A DNA stretch of 64,000 nucleotides from an uncultured Clostridia bacterium (GCA_934162205.1 CAKPIA010000001.1:124001-188000), one strand, 5' to 3'. Positions 52,788 through 62,005 are shown, numbered from the stretch's first letter. Numbers and translations are program-made. The notes: a model not told the origin generated them from the letters alone.

Positions 52788-54134
52788 TTAGTCTTTTTTA
52801 TATATTTTGCATATAAAAAAGCCATCATTTGTATTATTAGGATATATTTTTATATACTTATTTTCTACTAAATATTTGCTTATTTCTACATTATTTGTAA
52901 TATTTTCATATCTAGATATTTTATATTCAGGATTTTTATTTAAAAAACTATCTATTATATTTTGGTTTTCTTCTTCAAAAATACTACATGTAGAATATAC
53001 CAATTCTCCACCTTTTTTTAAATATTTTGAACAAGTTTCTAAAATTTGCATTTGAATTTTTGTTATTTCATTAATATTTTCTTTTTTTCTCTGCCACTTT
53101 ATATCTGGTTTTCTTCTTATTACTCCAGTTCCTAAGCACAATACATCTAATAAAATTTTATCAAATTTTTCAAAATATTCTTCCTTATATATTGTTGCAT
53201 CATTTAAATAAGTCTCAATTATATTTATTCCTAACCTTTTATAATTTTGTTTTATTAAATTAAGTCTATGATCATATATATCCCATGCAATAATTTTCCC
53301 TTTATTATTCATAATTTCTGCTAAATGAGTTGTTTTTCCTCCTGGTGCACTACAAGCATCTAAAACTATTTCATTTTCTAAAGGATTTAAAACAATAGAA
53401 GCCATACCTGCAGATTCATCTTGTACTGTAAAATAGCCCTCTTTAAACAAATCTAAATTTTCTATATCCTTTAGTCCATCTATTGTTATAAAATTACTTA
53501 ACTTCCCATCTTGACAATTTATATTTCTTTCTTTTAATTTTTCTTTTAATTCATTTTTTGTTATTTTTAATCTGTTTACTCTTATACTTGTTTTTGGCTT
53601 TATATTAAAACTTTTGCATATTTTTTCCACTTCTTTTTCATTTTTTTCTTTTAGCAATTCCCCTACAATCCACTCTGGAGTTGATGTGATTTTTGAAATT
53701 CTTTCTATGTTATTTTCTATTTTATTAAATTCTTTCATATCTTCTTTACCAACTTTTCTTAGTATTGCATTAACAAAATTACTACTCCCTTTATGTCCAT
53801 ATCTTTTAGCTAAATTAACACTTTCATTTACTGCAGCTGATTTTGGAATTTTATCTAAAAATATTATTTGGTATATTCCCATTCTTAAAATATTTAAAAT
53901 CCATGGTGATATTTTTTTCATTTTTATACTTGAATATTTCTTTATTATTTCATCAATTGTTAATTTCCAAGAAACAGTTCCATAAACTATTTCCGATATT
54001 AAACCTATATCTCTTGAATCTAAATTATTTTTATTTTGTTTTATCATTTCATCTAAAGCTAAATTAGAATATGTTTCTTCTTTATCTATTTTATACAGAG
54101 TTTTTAATGCAACTTCTCTTGTTTTATCTATCAT
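52788..54134 (-). CDS. rsmB: 16S rRNA m5C967 methyltransferase RsmB
   Basis: 448 residues. N-terminal NusB-like RNA-binding domain (1-140), then the SAM-dependent core: VLDACSAPGGKTTHLAEIM (motif I), FDKILLDVLCLGTGVIRRKPDIKW (motif IV; PCS replaced by VLC) and VYSTCSIFEEEN with the catalytic Cys. The motif IV variant DVLCLGTG, where DAPCSGTG is usual, is a minor oddity. It ends a minus-strand unit separate from the pilus operon; the 200-base gap 52587-52787 holds no gene. Confidence 0.93.
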   Translation of the reverse strand: MIDKTREVALKTLYKIDKEETYSNLALDEMIKQNKNNLDSRDIGLISEIVYGTVSWKLTIDEIIKKYSSIKMKKISPWILNILRMGIYQIIFLDKIPKSAAVNESVNLAKRYGHKGSSNFVNAILRKVGKEDMKEFNKIENNIERISKITSTPEWIVGELLKEKNEKEVEKICKSFNIKPKTSIRVNRLKITKNELKEKLKERNINCQDGKLSNFITIDGLKDIENLDLFKEGYFTVQDESAGMASIVLNPLENEIVLDACSAPGGKTTHLAEIMNNKGKIIAWDIYDHRLNLIKQNYKRLGINIIETYLNDATIYKEEYFEKFDKILLDVLCLGTGVIRRKPDIKWQRKKENINEITKIQMQILETCSKYLKKGGELVYSTCSIFEEENQNIIDSFLNKNPEYKISRYENITNNVEISKYLVENKYIKIYPNNTNDGFFICKIYKKD

Positions 54135-54285
54135 TTATTTTCTCCTTTATAATTTTGTCCAATTTTATAATATACAAATTATATTTTGAATAATTATATT
54201 ATTAAAAGAAAATATTTTCCATATATTTTGTATATTTTTTCAATTTTAGGAAAATATATTTTTAAAAGATTTTAGGAGGTATTTT

Positions 54286-54504
54286 ATGGATATAGAAAAA
54301 CATTTAATTGTTACAGGTTCTTCAAACGTTTCATGGAAGGATGCTATTGTAAAAACAATACATGAAGCATCAAAAACAATCGATTATATATCATCTGTCA
54401 AAATTTTAGAACAAAGAGCAAATATAGATGGTGACAGAATTTCTGAATATTTTGTTGATATAGATTTAGGATTTATTTTAGATTTAAATAGAAAAAATAG
54501 TTAG
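54286..54504 (+). CDS. Dodecin-like flavin-binding protein
   Basis: 72 residues with VTGSSNVSWKDAIVKTIHEASKTIDYISSVKILEQRANIDGDRISEYFVDIDLGF, the dodecin pattern. Dodecins store or sequester flavins as dodecamers. The conserved Trp (residue 16) that stacks on flavin is present. It starts the operon with spoVAC-D-E, 8 bases upstream of spoVAC. A role in spores is inferred from that context only. Confidence 0.85.
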   Translation: MDIEKHLIVTGSSNVSWKDAIVKTIHEASKTIDYISSVKILEQRANIDGDRISEYFVDIDLGFILDLNRKNS

Positions 54505-54512
54505 GAGGATTT

Positions 54513-54977
54513 ATGAAACCATTAGATACAAAAAAAGGTTATCAAGAATATGTTGATAAAAAATCGCCTAATTCCCCTATATTAAAAAACTGCTTTAACG
54601 CATTCTGGGTTGGTGGTTTAATTTGTTCTATTGGACAAGTTATTTTATCAATTTGTAAGCAAAGAGGTTTAAGTGTTGAAACCTCTGGCACAATTGTTTC
54701 TATTATATTAATAGGAATTAGTGCTTTTTTAACAGGATTAAATATATTTAATAAAATAGGAAAATTTGCAGGTGCAGGTTCTTTAGTTCCTATAACTGGA
54801 TTTGCTAATTCTATTGTAGCACCTGCTATGGAATACAAATCCGAAGGATATATTATGGGAGTTGGTGGAAAAATGTTTACTGTTGCAGGTCCTGTTTTAG
54901 TATTCGGGATATCTGCTTCTATAATAGTTGGACTAATCTACTTAATATTTAATACCCAAGCAATAACTTTAGTTTAA
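54513..54977 (+). CDS. spoVAC: Stage V sporulation protein AC
   Basis: 154 residues, about four hydrophobic segments, with FNAFWVGGLICSIGQ and PITGFANSIVAPAMEYKSEGYIMGVG, diagnostic of SpoVAC, a mechanosensitive inner-spore-membrane channel for dipicolinic acid. The AGGAGG site is very close to the dodecin stop. Confidence 0.95.
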   Translation: MKPLDTKKGYQEYVDKKSPNSPILKNCFNAFWVGGLICSIGQVILSICKQRGLSVETSGTIVSIILIGISAFLTGLNIFNKIGKFAGAGSLVPITGFANSIVAPAMEYKSEGYIMGVGGKMFTVAGPVLVFGISASIIVGLIYLIFNTQAITLV

Positions 54978-54989
54978 GGAGATGGTTTT

Positions 54990-55991
54990 ATGCAAAAAAT
55001 AGGAAAACAAACAATAAAATTTGATAATCCCCCAACAATAACTCAAACAGCAAGCATTGTTGGTCCAAAAGAAACTGACGGACCTCTTGCAAAATATTTT
55101 GATCAATGTTTAGAAGATGAATTTTGGGGTGAAAATAGCTGGGAAAAAGCTGAAAGTAAAATAATTAAAGAAACAGTCAACACATTAATTGCCAAATCTG
55201 GTATTCCATCAGAAAAAATAGATTATTGTTTTGCAGGAGATCTATTAAATCAATGTATTTCCTCAAGTTTTGGTTTAAGAGATTTAAATATTCCCTTCTT
55301 TGGAATATTTGGTGCATGTTCTACATTTGTAGAAGGTATGAGTTTATCTGCAATTTTTGCAGAAGCAGGTATGGAAAATGTTATGTGTGCAGCATCCAGT
55401 CACTTCTGTAGTGCAGAAAAGCAATTTAGATTTCCTCTTGAATTAGGAAATCAGAGAACTCCTACCTCTCAATGGACAGTCACAGGAGCTGGTGCAGCAT
55501 TAATTTCTAAAAATGGTTCAGGTCCTTATATAACGCATATAACTCCTGGTAAAATAGTCGACATGGGAATTAAAGATGCAAATAATATGGGAGCAGCTAT
55601 GGCTCCTGCTGCTTGTGATACTTTAATTACTCATTTAAAAGATACAGAAAGAAAACCAAGTTACTATGATGCTATAATAACTGGAGATTTAGGACATGTT
55701 GGTAAATCAATTTTAATAGACTTAGCAGAATCAAAAGGTTATAATATAAAATCAAATTATAATGATTGTGGTGTATTGATATTTGACCAACAAAAACAGG
55801 ATACTCATGCTGGTGGAAGTGGATGTGGATGCTGTGGAAGCGTATTTTCTGGATATTTTTTTAAACAATTACAAGATAAAAAATTAAAAAGAATTTTACT
55901 TATTGCAACAGGTGCTTTGACTAATTCTACTAGTAGTCAACAAGGTGAATCAATTCCTGGTATCGCTCATGCAATAAGTATAGAATTATAG
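54990..55991 (+). CDS. spoVAD: Stage V sporulation protein AD
   Basis: 333 residues, a thiolase-fold protein that binds dipicolinic acid on the inner spore membrane. Motifs GPKETDGPLAKYFD, FGACSTFVEGMSL, ASSHFCSAEKQFRFPLELGNQRTPT and GGSGCGCCGSV are typical. Length is normal. It lies between spoVAC and spoVAE. Confidence 0.96.
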   Translation: MQKIGKQTIKFDNPPTITQTASIVGPKETDGPLAKYFDQCLEDEFWGENSWEKAESKIIKETVNTLIAKSGIPSEKIDYCFAGDLLNQCISSSFGLRDLNIPFFGIFGACSTFVEGMSLSAIFAEAGMENVMCAASSHFCSAEKQFRFPLELGNQRTPTSQWTVTGAGAALISKNGSGPYITHITPGKIVDMGIKDANNMGAAMAPAACDTLITHLKDTERKPSYYDAIITGDLGHVGKSILIDLAESKGYNIKSNYNDCGVLIFDQQKQDTHAGGSGCGCCGSVFSGYFFKQLQDKKLKRILLIATGALTNSTSSQQGESIPGIAHAISIEL

Positions 55992-56003
55992 TGAGGTGTT
56001 ATT

Positions 56004-56390
56004 ATGGAATTTTTACAAAGTTTTGATTGGATGCAACTTTTAAGATGTTTTGTAGTTGGTGGTCTAATTTGTGTTATAGGTCAAATTCTTATTGATAAAA
56101 CAAAACTAACACCTGCAAGAATTTTGGTTTTATTTGTAACTACAGGAACTATTTTAGGTGGATTAGGAATTTATAAATATTTAGTAGATTTCGCTGGTGC
56201 TGGCGCTACTGTACCTTTAACAGGATTTGGATATAATTTAGCCAAAGGTGCAATTGAAGGTGTTAAAGAATCAGGAATTGTTGGTGCATTTACAGGTGGA
56301 GTTAAAGCTTCTGCTGGTGGAATTGCTGCTGCTGTATTCTTCGGTTACATTGCTTCACTTATCTCAAAACCAAAAATGAAAAAACAATAA
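56004..56390 (+). CDS. spoVAE: Stage V sporulation protein AE (AEb)
   Basis: 128 residues with four hydrophobic segments: FVVGGLICVIGQILIDKT, GLGIYKYLVDFAGAGATVPLTGFG and GGIAAAVFFGYIASL. It is the third SpoVA channel subunit. spoVAA, AB and AF are not in the window, so this is the minimal SpoVACDE set typical of clostridia. Confidence 0.95.
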   Translation: MEFLQSFDWMQLLRCFVVGGLICVIGQILIDKTKLTPARILVLFVTTGTILGGLGIYKYLVDFAGAGATVPLTGFGYNLAKGAIEGVKESGIVGAFTGGVKASAGGIAAAVFFGYIASLISKPKMKKQ

Positions 56391-56434
56391 ATTAAAACTA
56401 AATATTTTATTTTTACAAGTTATCAATTATAAAA

Positions 56435-56567
56435 AAATCTATATACTGTTTTGCAATGCCGCGTAGCGAGCAACCGGAGCGTTAGCGGAGGGCGAATGAA
56501 GCATCCTTCCTTAGAAAGGGATCCGAAGGATGCGACAACAAGGCATAAAAAACATTATATAGATTTT
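56435..56567. repeat. GC-rich interspersed repeat, copy 3
   Basis: 19-bp arms (56435-56453 and 56549-56567) with one mismatch enclose the same core as copies 1 and 2, oriented as copy 2. It lies between convergent spoVAE and rplT. Flanking arms share only the inner TATATAnTGTTTT consensus with the other copies, and the outer parts differ but remain complementary. Confidence 0.88.
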
Positions 56568-56613
56568 ATATAAATATTATTAAGACTAACCAAAATATTT
56601 AGTTTTAATTTTA

Positions 56614-56648
56614 AAAAAATAGTATAGCTACAAACTATACTATTTTTT
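56614..56648. terminator. Terminator of the infC-rpmI-rplT operon
   Basis: AAAAAATAGTATAG, loop, CTATACTATTTTTT; A-rich/T-rich on both sides. It follows rplT on the minus strand. Confidence 0.9.
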
Positions 56649-56664
56649 TGTTTTTATTAAATTT

Positions 56665-57015
56665 CTATGCTTTTTTTGCAATTTCAGCAATTTCTGTGAA
56701 AGCTTTTGGATCACTAACTGCTATTTCAGCTAACATTTTTCTATTTATTGTTACATTAGCTTTCTTTAATCCAGCTATTAATTTACTGTATGTTAATCCA
56801 TTCATTCTTGCAGCAGCATTAATTCTTGTTATCCATAATTTTCTAAAATCACTCTTTTTATCTTTTCTTCCAACATAAGCATATGATAAAGATTTCATAA
56901 CAGCTTGGTTAGCCATTCTAAATCTATAATGTTTTGCTCCATAATATCCTTTTGCTTGTTTTAAAACTTTTTTATGTCTTGCTCTTGTTGTTCTTGCTGT
57001 TTTTACTCTTGCCAT
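56665..57015 (-). CDS. rplT: 50S ribosomal protein L20
   Basis: 116 residues, standard L20: MARVKTARTTRARHKKVLKQAKGYYG and RKLWITRINAAARMNGLTYSKLIAGL. L20 binds 23S rRNA and in Firmicutes represses its own operon by binding the infC leader. Confidence 0.98.
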   Translation of the reverse strand: MARVKTARTTRARHKKVLKQAKGYYGAKHYRFRMANQAVMKSLSYAYVGRKDKKSDFRKLWITRINAAARMNGLTYSKLIAGLKKANVTINRKMLAEIAVSDPKAFTEIAEIAKKA

Positions 57016-57049
57016 TTATTTCACCTTCCTTATTATTTTTAATTAAATT

Positions 57050-57250
57050 CTAATTTCCATATGGTAATAATTTTTTTATTGTATTTTCGCAGCTCTTATC
57101 TGCATATTCAGATGCTCTGCTTGATAATTTTTGTCTTTTTGTTTTATTTGCTAATAAATGTCTTCTATTAGCTGATGTTCTTTTTACTTTTCCTGTTGCT
57201 GTTATTGAATATCTTTTTTTAGCAGCTTTGTTTGTTTTTAGTTTTGGCAT
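57050..57250 (-). CDS. rpmI: 50S ribosomal protein L35
   Basis: 66 residues, standard L35: MPKLKTNKAAKKRYSITATGKVKRTSANRRHLL. Basic and small. It lies between infC and rplT in the conserved order, with a GGAGCGG ribosome site. Confidence 0.97.
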   Translation of the reverse strand: MPKLKTNKAAKKRYSITATGKVKRTSANRRHLLANKTKRQKLSSRASEYADKSCENTIKKLLPYGN

Positions 57251-57284
57251 AAGCCACCGCTCCTTTCATTTTATTGTATATATA

Positions 57285-57794
57285 TTAAGCTTTTTTAGAT
57301 AGCATAATAAACATATTTCTACCTTCTAATTTTGGTTTTTTCTCAACTACAGATACATCTTCAAGTTCTTGAATAAATTTTTCTAATACATTTTCTCCTA
57401 ATTTAACATTATTTACTTCTCTACCTTTAAATCTAACTGTAATCTTAACTTTATTTCCATCTTCTAAAAATTTTCTTGCATTTTTAGATTTAAAACCAAA
57501 ATCGTGTTCTTCTATATTAGGTGTAATTCTTATTTCTTTAATTTCTAAAACTTTTTGTTTTTTCTTAGCTTCTTTTTCTTTCTTTGCTTGCTCAAATTTA
57601 TATTTTCCATAATTCATTATTTTGCAAACAGGTGGATTAACATTTGGTGCAACTAATACTAAATCTAACTTTTTATCTTCAGCTTTTTCTAAAGCTTCTT
57701 GTAAAGAAATAACTCCTAATTTTTCTCCTTCATCACTAATAAGTTGTACTTCTTTAGCTTTAATTTGACCATTAATTGGTAATTCTTGTTTTAT
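57285..57794 (-). CDS. infC: Translation initiation factor IF-3, probable ATA start
   Basis: 169 residues. N-domain (LPINGQIKAKEVQLISDEGEKLGV) and C-domain (ITPNIEEHDFGFKSKNARKFLEDGNKVKITVRFKGRE) complete. The best start is ATA at 57794, 6 bases after GGAGGTG; the nearest ATG (57809) overlaps that site itself. IF-3 genes often use AUU or AUA starts so that the factor limits its own synthesis. Conserved infC-rpmI-rplT order. A longer open frame to 57950 is leader. Confidence 0.93.
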   Translation of the reverse strand: MKQELPINGQIKAKEVQLISDEGEKLGVISLQEALEKAEDKKLDLVLVAPNVNPPVCKIMNYGKYKFEQAKKEKEAKKKQKVLEIKEIRITPNIEEHDFGFKSKNARKFLEDGNKVKITVRFKGREVNNVKLGENVLEKFIQELEDVSVVEKKPKLEGRNMFIMLSKKA

Positions 57795-57810
57795 ATAAAA
57801 CACCTCCATT

Positions 57811-57852
57811 AAAATAAAATAAAGATTGATTTTTTTGTTACAAATCAATCTT
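57811..57852 (-). terminator. Attenuator in the infC leader
   Basis: On the minus strand AAGATTGATTT, loop, AAATCAATCTT, then TATTTTATTTT, ending just before the infC ribosome site. A terminator here matches the L20-dependent leader attenuation known for infC-rpmI-rplT in Firmicutes. Confidence 0.8.
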
Positions 57853-57955
57853 ACCCACTTTATTATAAAACAATATTTTATATTGAATTTAAAATCTAAC
57901 CTTTTTCCTAATAGATAAGGTGAGAAGTGGATAACTTCTTCTTGCAACATATAAA

Positions 57956-57984
57956 ATTATATATTCATTTTTATATTTTGTCAA
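57956..57984 (-). promoter_or_regulatory. Strong SigA promoter of infC-rpmI-rplT
   Basis: On the minus strand TTGACA (57984-57979), 17 bases, TATAAT (57961-57956), both consensus. It gives a leader of about 150 bases before the ATA start, containing the attenuator. Confidence 0.88.
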
Positions 57985-58088
57985 TACTTTATAATTAATT
58001 TTAACAAATTTCAGTAAAATACTTGTTTTTTTACTGTTTTTATAAGATAATATATATGTAATATTTTGTTTTGAAAGGATAATCAAAT

Positions 58089-60398
58089 ATGAAATACATA
58101 GACAAATTTTTGAAAAAATTAAATACAGATAGAAATACATTTGCAACATTTATTTTAACATTAATTACAGTATATATAGCAATAGATAGAATAGTAGAAA
58201 TATTATTTATGATATTTACAGGAGTTTCTGTTTCATATTGGGGACCACTTAAATATACTTTAGCATTAGCATGTCCTATTTTTGCATTCTTATTTTCAGG
58301 AAGTTCTTCATTTGCAAAAATAAAAAATGTTAAAGTTACATTATTTTATACATTTATAATTGGTTTGTACATAATTGCTCTTTCTATGTTTATACAATGG
58401 TTTAATCAAGGTTGTTGGTTATTTTTAATGTCTATACCAAATTATGTTGAAATAGTAACTAATTTTTCTGAATTAATTAGACCTGCATTTACATCACTTG
58501 CATTATATTTACCATTAGTTACATTTTTCCCATTAATAAAATGGATTGTATTTGGCGTAAATGATAGTAAAGATATGATTCGTTCAGTTTGGGATTATGC
58601 AGGTATAAGTTTGGCAGATAAAAAACAAGGTCATGGTCCATATACTTGTGAAGTATTTCTATTTAAAGATAAAGAAAGAAATATAAATGTTAAAATATCA
58701 GAAAATAACAGATTTTTATCATTATTAGTTTGTGGTGGATCCGGATCTGGAAAAACAGCTTTAATTGTTGAACCTATGATTGCAAGAGATATTGAAAGAA
58801 AACAATTTTTTAAAAATGTTTCTAAAGAATTAGGTTTTACAGCATTAAAAACAAATATTGCAACATTAGATTGTCCTTATTCTAACGAATATATAAATGA
58901 AAACTTTAATTTAAATATGTTAAAACCTGCTTTTGGAAAAGAAACTGTATATAAAGCTTTTATGAAAAAAATGATTTTAACAGATTCTTCTGAAATAGTA
59001 TATAGAAATTTAGGTTTTACATATTTTACTCCTGATATTGAAACAATATCACATATGACTGAAATTTGTGATAATTATCATATAAAATATAATATAATAG
59101 ATCCTTCAAGTACATCATCAATTGGTTTAAATCCATTTGTTTATGATGATCCATCAAAAATTGCTGTAACTATATCTTCTGTAATAAAAGGAATGTATAA
59201 CGATGCACACGAAGAATTAGAAGAAGCTTATAGAGAAGATATTACAATTCAAGCAATTGAAAATATATCCATTTTATTAAAAGAAATGTATCCTAGATTA
59301 AATGATGGCGCACTACCAAATTTAGAAGATTTATTAAAAATGCTTACAAATTTTGATTTAGTAGAAAAAATGTGTGAAATATTAAAAACAGATGAAGAAT
59401 TAGCAGAAAAATATAGTATTCAATTATCTTATTTTAAAAATAATTTTTATAAAAATGGTAAAGGTAGGGATGAAACACAAAATTTTGTTTATTCAGCAAT
59501 TACACAACTTGATACCTTATTAAGAATACCAGGGATTAAAAGTATATTATGTAACAGACATAATAACTTAAATTTTGATGAAGCTTTGAAAAATGGTGAA
59601 ATAACCTTTGTATGTACAAGAAGAGGAGATTTAGGAAATACTGGTCATAAAGCATTTGGATTATTCTTCCTTTTAACTATGCAAAACGCTGTATTAAGAA
59701 GACCTGGAAATGAAAAATCAAGAATACCTCATTTTCTTTATATAGATGAATTTTCTGATTTCATATCAAGATCAACAGAACCAATATTTACAATGTATCG
59801 TAAATATCGTGTGGGTACTGTTATAACAATACAAAGTTTAACTCAATTAGAAAGTGCAACCTCAAAATATAATTATAAATCAACAATTCTTTCTAACTGT
59901 GCAAATAAAATTTTAACAGGGGGATCTACTCCAGAAGAATTAGATTGGTGGTCTACAGAACTTGGAGATAAAAGAGAGTGGACTTATAAAAATAATATAG
60001 ATGTTTCTAAACTAGAATATGATTCTAAATATTCAGATATAAAATGGGCTTGGGTTAAAAATTTCGCACCTGCAAAATTAGCAAATATTAGATTTAAAAT
60101 GTGCGTTTATAAAGTTAAAGATGATTCTGGAAAGAATATCGTTGGTGAAGGAATATTAAATTATTTAGACTCAAAATATAAAGAAGAACAAAAAGATAAA
60201 TTTTATGATTTTTCTAAATTTAACAGTAATATTATAGATGATTCAAATGATGATAAAAAAAATAAATTTGATCCAAAACATATTAACTTTAAAGATGAAA
60301 GAGATGAAATAAATCCAGTTCAAACTGATGACACTGATGCAAGTTTCATATTTGATAATGAAGATGCAATATCAATTAATTTAAAGAAAAAGAAATAA
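58089..60398 (+). CDS. VirD4/TraG-like type IV coupling ATPase
   Basis: 769 residues. Four or so hydrophobic segments in residues 18-155, then Walker A CGGSGSGKTALI (about 216-227), Walker B HFLYIDEFSDF (about 550) and VGTVITIQSLTQLE, the TraG/TraD/VirD4 pattern. These ATPases feed DNA or protein to type IV secretion channels. The C-terminal 60 residues are Lys/Asp-rich and low-complexity. No relaxase or other conjugation gene is nearby, and codon use is native. A non-conjugative role is therefore plausible. Confidence 0.8.
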   Translation: MKYIDKFLKKLNTDRNTFATFILTLITVYIAIDRIVEILFMIFTGVSVSYWGPLKYTLALACPIFAFLFSGSSSFAKIKNVKVTLFYTFIIGLYIIALSMFIQWFNQGCWLFLMSIPNYVEIVTNFSELIRPAFTSLALYLPLVTFFPLIKWIVFGVNDSKDMIRSVWDYAGISLADKKQGHGPYTCEVFLFKDKERNINVKISENNRFLSLLVCGGSGSGKTALIVEPMIARDIERKQFFKNVSKELGFTALKTNIATLDCPYSNEYINENFNLNMLKPAFGKETVYKAFMKKMILTDSSEIVYRNLGFTYFTPDIETISHMTEICDNYHIKYNIIDPSSTSSIGLNPFVYDDPSKIAVTISSVIKGMYNDAHEELEEAYREDITIQAIENISILLKEMYPRLNDGALPNLEDLLKMLTNFDLVEKMCEILKTDEELAEKYSIQLSYFKNNFYKNGKGRDETQNFVYSAITQLDTLLRIPGIKSILCNRHNNLNFDEALKNGEITFVCTRRGDLGNTGHKAFGLFFLLTMQNAVLRRPGNEKSRIPHFLYIDEFSDFISRSTEPIFTMYRKYRVGTVITIQSLTQLESATSKYNYKSTILSNCANKILTGGSTPEELDWWSTELGDKREWTYKNNIDVSKLEYDSKYSDIKWAWVKNFAPAKLANIRFKMCVYKVKDDSGKNIVGEGILNYLDSKYKEEQKDKFYDFSKFNSNIIDDSNDDKKNKFDPKHINFKDERDEINPVQTDDTDASFIFDNEDAISINLKKKK

Positions 60399-60411
60399 AA
60401 TAATTTCATAA

Positions 60412-60441
60412 AAAAAATCGATACTTTGGTATCGATTTTTT
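60412..60441. terminator. Terminator between the TraG-like gene and the permease gene
   Basis: AAAAAATCGATAC, loop TTTG, GTATCGATTTTTT, able to act in both directions. Confidence 0.9.
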
Positions 60442-61300
60442 ATATTTTAAATCCTATTAATTGCAATATTATTCCTGCCATTACACCTACACAATATAAT
60501 AATATAACGATTTTTATATTTTCTTTAATATTCTTATTAGTTTTAAATAATACAGCAAGTCCAACTCCTGCTCCAACAAATAATCCAGAAAGCATTGCAG
60601 AAACAGAAATAACATTTTGTAAATATAATTGTGTTAATATTACAGATGATGCACAGTTTGGAATTAATCCAATTATACCTGCAAGAATTGGTGCTATAAT
60701 TGGATTATTAGATACAAATAATGCTAAATTATCTTCACCTATAAAGAATATAACTGTATTTATTATAAATGTTATTATAATTATAAATGCAAAAATACTT
60801 AATGTATGTTTTAATGATGATCTTAGAATTCCTTCTTCACAATGGCAATGTTCATGTTTGCATATATCTTCTATTTTATCTTCTTCATTTTCTTCTTTTT
60901 TATTACTTATTAATCTTATTACTAAGTCAATTATAAATCCTGCAATTATTCCTACAACTAATTTTATTCCTAATATTTTAAATATAACATCAACCGAAAC
61001 TGCTTCGGATAACAATATTGGTATCATTTCGTCAGAAGTTGTTAAATATATTGATATTAAAGTTCCTAATGTAATAACTCTTGCTGAATAAAAATTTGTT
61101 GCCGCAACAGAAAATCCACATTGTGGTAGTATTCCTAATAAACTTCCTATTAATGGCCCAAATTTACCAGATTTCTCTATTGTTTCTTTTGTTTTGTGAC
61201 TTATTTTATGTTCTATATATTCCATTATTAAATATGTAATAAATAAAAATGGCAATAGTTTTATTGAATCTATTAATGTTTCTTTTATAACCTCTAACAT
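60440..61300 (-). CDS. Putative heavy-metal/arsenic-type permease
   Basis: 286 residues with about eight hydrophobic segments in two related halves: GSLLGILPQCGFSVAATNFYSARVI and AGIIGLIPNCASSVILTQLYLQNVI share an LxPxCxxSV repeat. This matches the 10-TM putative exporter group (ArsP_2/DUF2899-like). A central His/Cys-rich loop CKHEHCHCEE (about 141) fits metal binding. Ion unknown. Confidence 0.75.
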   Translation of the reverse strand: MLEVIKETLIDSIKLLPFLFITYLIMEYIEHKISHKTKETIEKSGKFGPLIGSLLGILPQCGFSVAATNFYSARVITLGTLISIYLTTSDEMIPILLSEAVSVDVIFKILGIKLVVGIIAGFIIDLVIRLISNKKEENEEDKIEDICKHEHCHCEEGILRSSLKHTLSIFAFIIIITFIINTVIFFIGEDNLALFVSNNPIIAPILAGIIGLIPNCASSVILTQLYLQNVISVSAMLSGLFVGAGVGLAVLFKTNKNIKENIKIVILLYCVGVMAGIILQLIGFKI

Positions 61301-61411
61301 TCTTTTCTCCTATTTTTAATTTTTGTACAAATATTATATTAACATATTTTTTTTTACTTTTCAAGTTAATGTTTAGTAAATGTATAATTCTCAAAATTTT
61401 TCTATAATATA

Positions 61412-61446
61412 ATAAAGCAGAAAATTTCAATAATTTTCTGCTTTAT
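61412..61446 (-). terminator. Terminator of the 180-aa gene
   Basis: ATAAAGCAGAAAATT, loop, AATTTTCTGCTTTAT then TATT; follows the stop at 61463 on the minus strand. Confidence 0.75.
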
Positions 61447-61462
61447 TATATTATTATTTTAT

Positions 61463-62005
61463 TTAAAATCTTCTTCTGTAACATCCTCTAAAACTACCTG
61501 TTCTTCCACTATTTGAAGTATTTGGAGTTACACTAGCATTTAATACTACATTTTCTGTATTTGAAGAATTACAATAGCATTCATCATCTGTATCTTCATC
61601 TGCTTCATTAGCATTTTTTGAACAATTACTACTAATTGTCAATAAATCATTTGTATTACTATTTCCATAGTTACTACTTATAGTTAATAAATTTGTTCCA
61701 TTATCATTATTATCTTGATTATTGTATCTACATTTACAGCAATCTCTGTCTTCAAATAAATTTCTCAATCTACAAGACAATTTAACTAATAATGCTGTTA
61801 TATATGCAATTATTGAATACACAATAGTTGCTATAATTGCATATACTAACTGTGCTGTTGTTGCAACTGCAAATGAAACAATTAAGTATATTGCGAAAAA
61901 TGTAACAGCTACTAATAATGGATTTTTTAAGATTTTCTGTAATACTATAGCTAATATTATTGTAGCTAATGGTAAAGCAAAAAATATAAGTAAATTAATA
62001 TTCAT
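61463..62005 (-). CDS. Hypothetical membrane protein with internal repeat
   Basis: 180 residues: three transmembrane segments (3-22, 29-48, 52-73), a Cys-rich patch CCKCR, then a polar tail with a repeated segment (NLLTISSNYGNSN and DLLTISSNCSKNA) and further cysteines (ECYCNS). It ends GRTGSFRGCYRRRF. Not recognised. The tail resembles low-complexity surface or spore-coat tails, but no function can be assigned. Confidence 0.6.
   Translation of the reverse strand: MNINLLIFFALPLATIILAIVLQKILKNPLLVAVTFFAIYLIVSFAVATTAQLVYAIIATIVYSIIAYITALLVKLSCRLRNLFEDRDCCKCRYNNQDNNDNGTNLLTISSNYGNSNTNDLLTISSNCSKNANEADEDTDDECYCNSSNTENVVLNASVTPNTSNSGRTGSFRGCYRRRF

Noticed and set aside
31592..56567. CRISPR array
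   Set aside because: The repeats are single copies kilobases apart, without regular spacers or cas genes.
57795..57950. N-terminal extension of IF-3
   Set aside because: It reads through the leader and attenuator hairpin and has no IF-3 similarity.
58089..60398. Part of an integrative conjugative element
   Set aside because: No relaxase, integrase, attachment repeats or change in codon use nearby.
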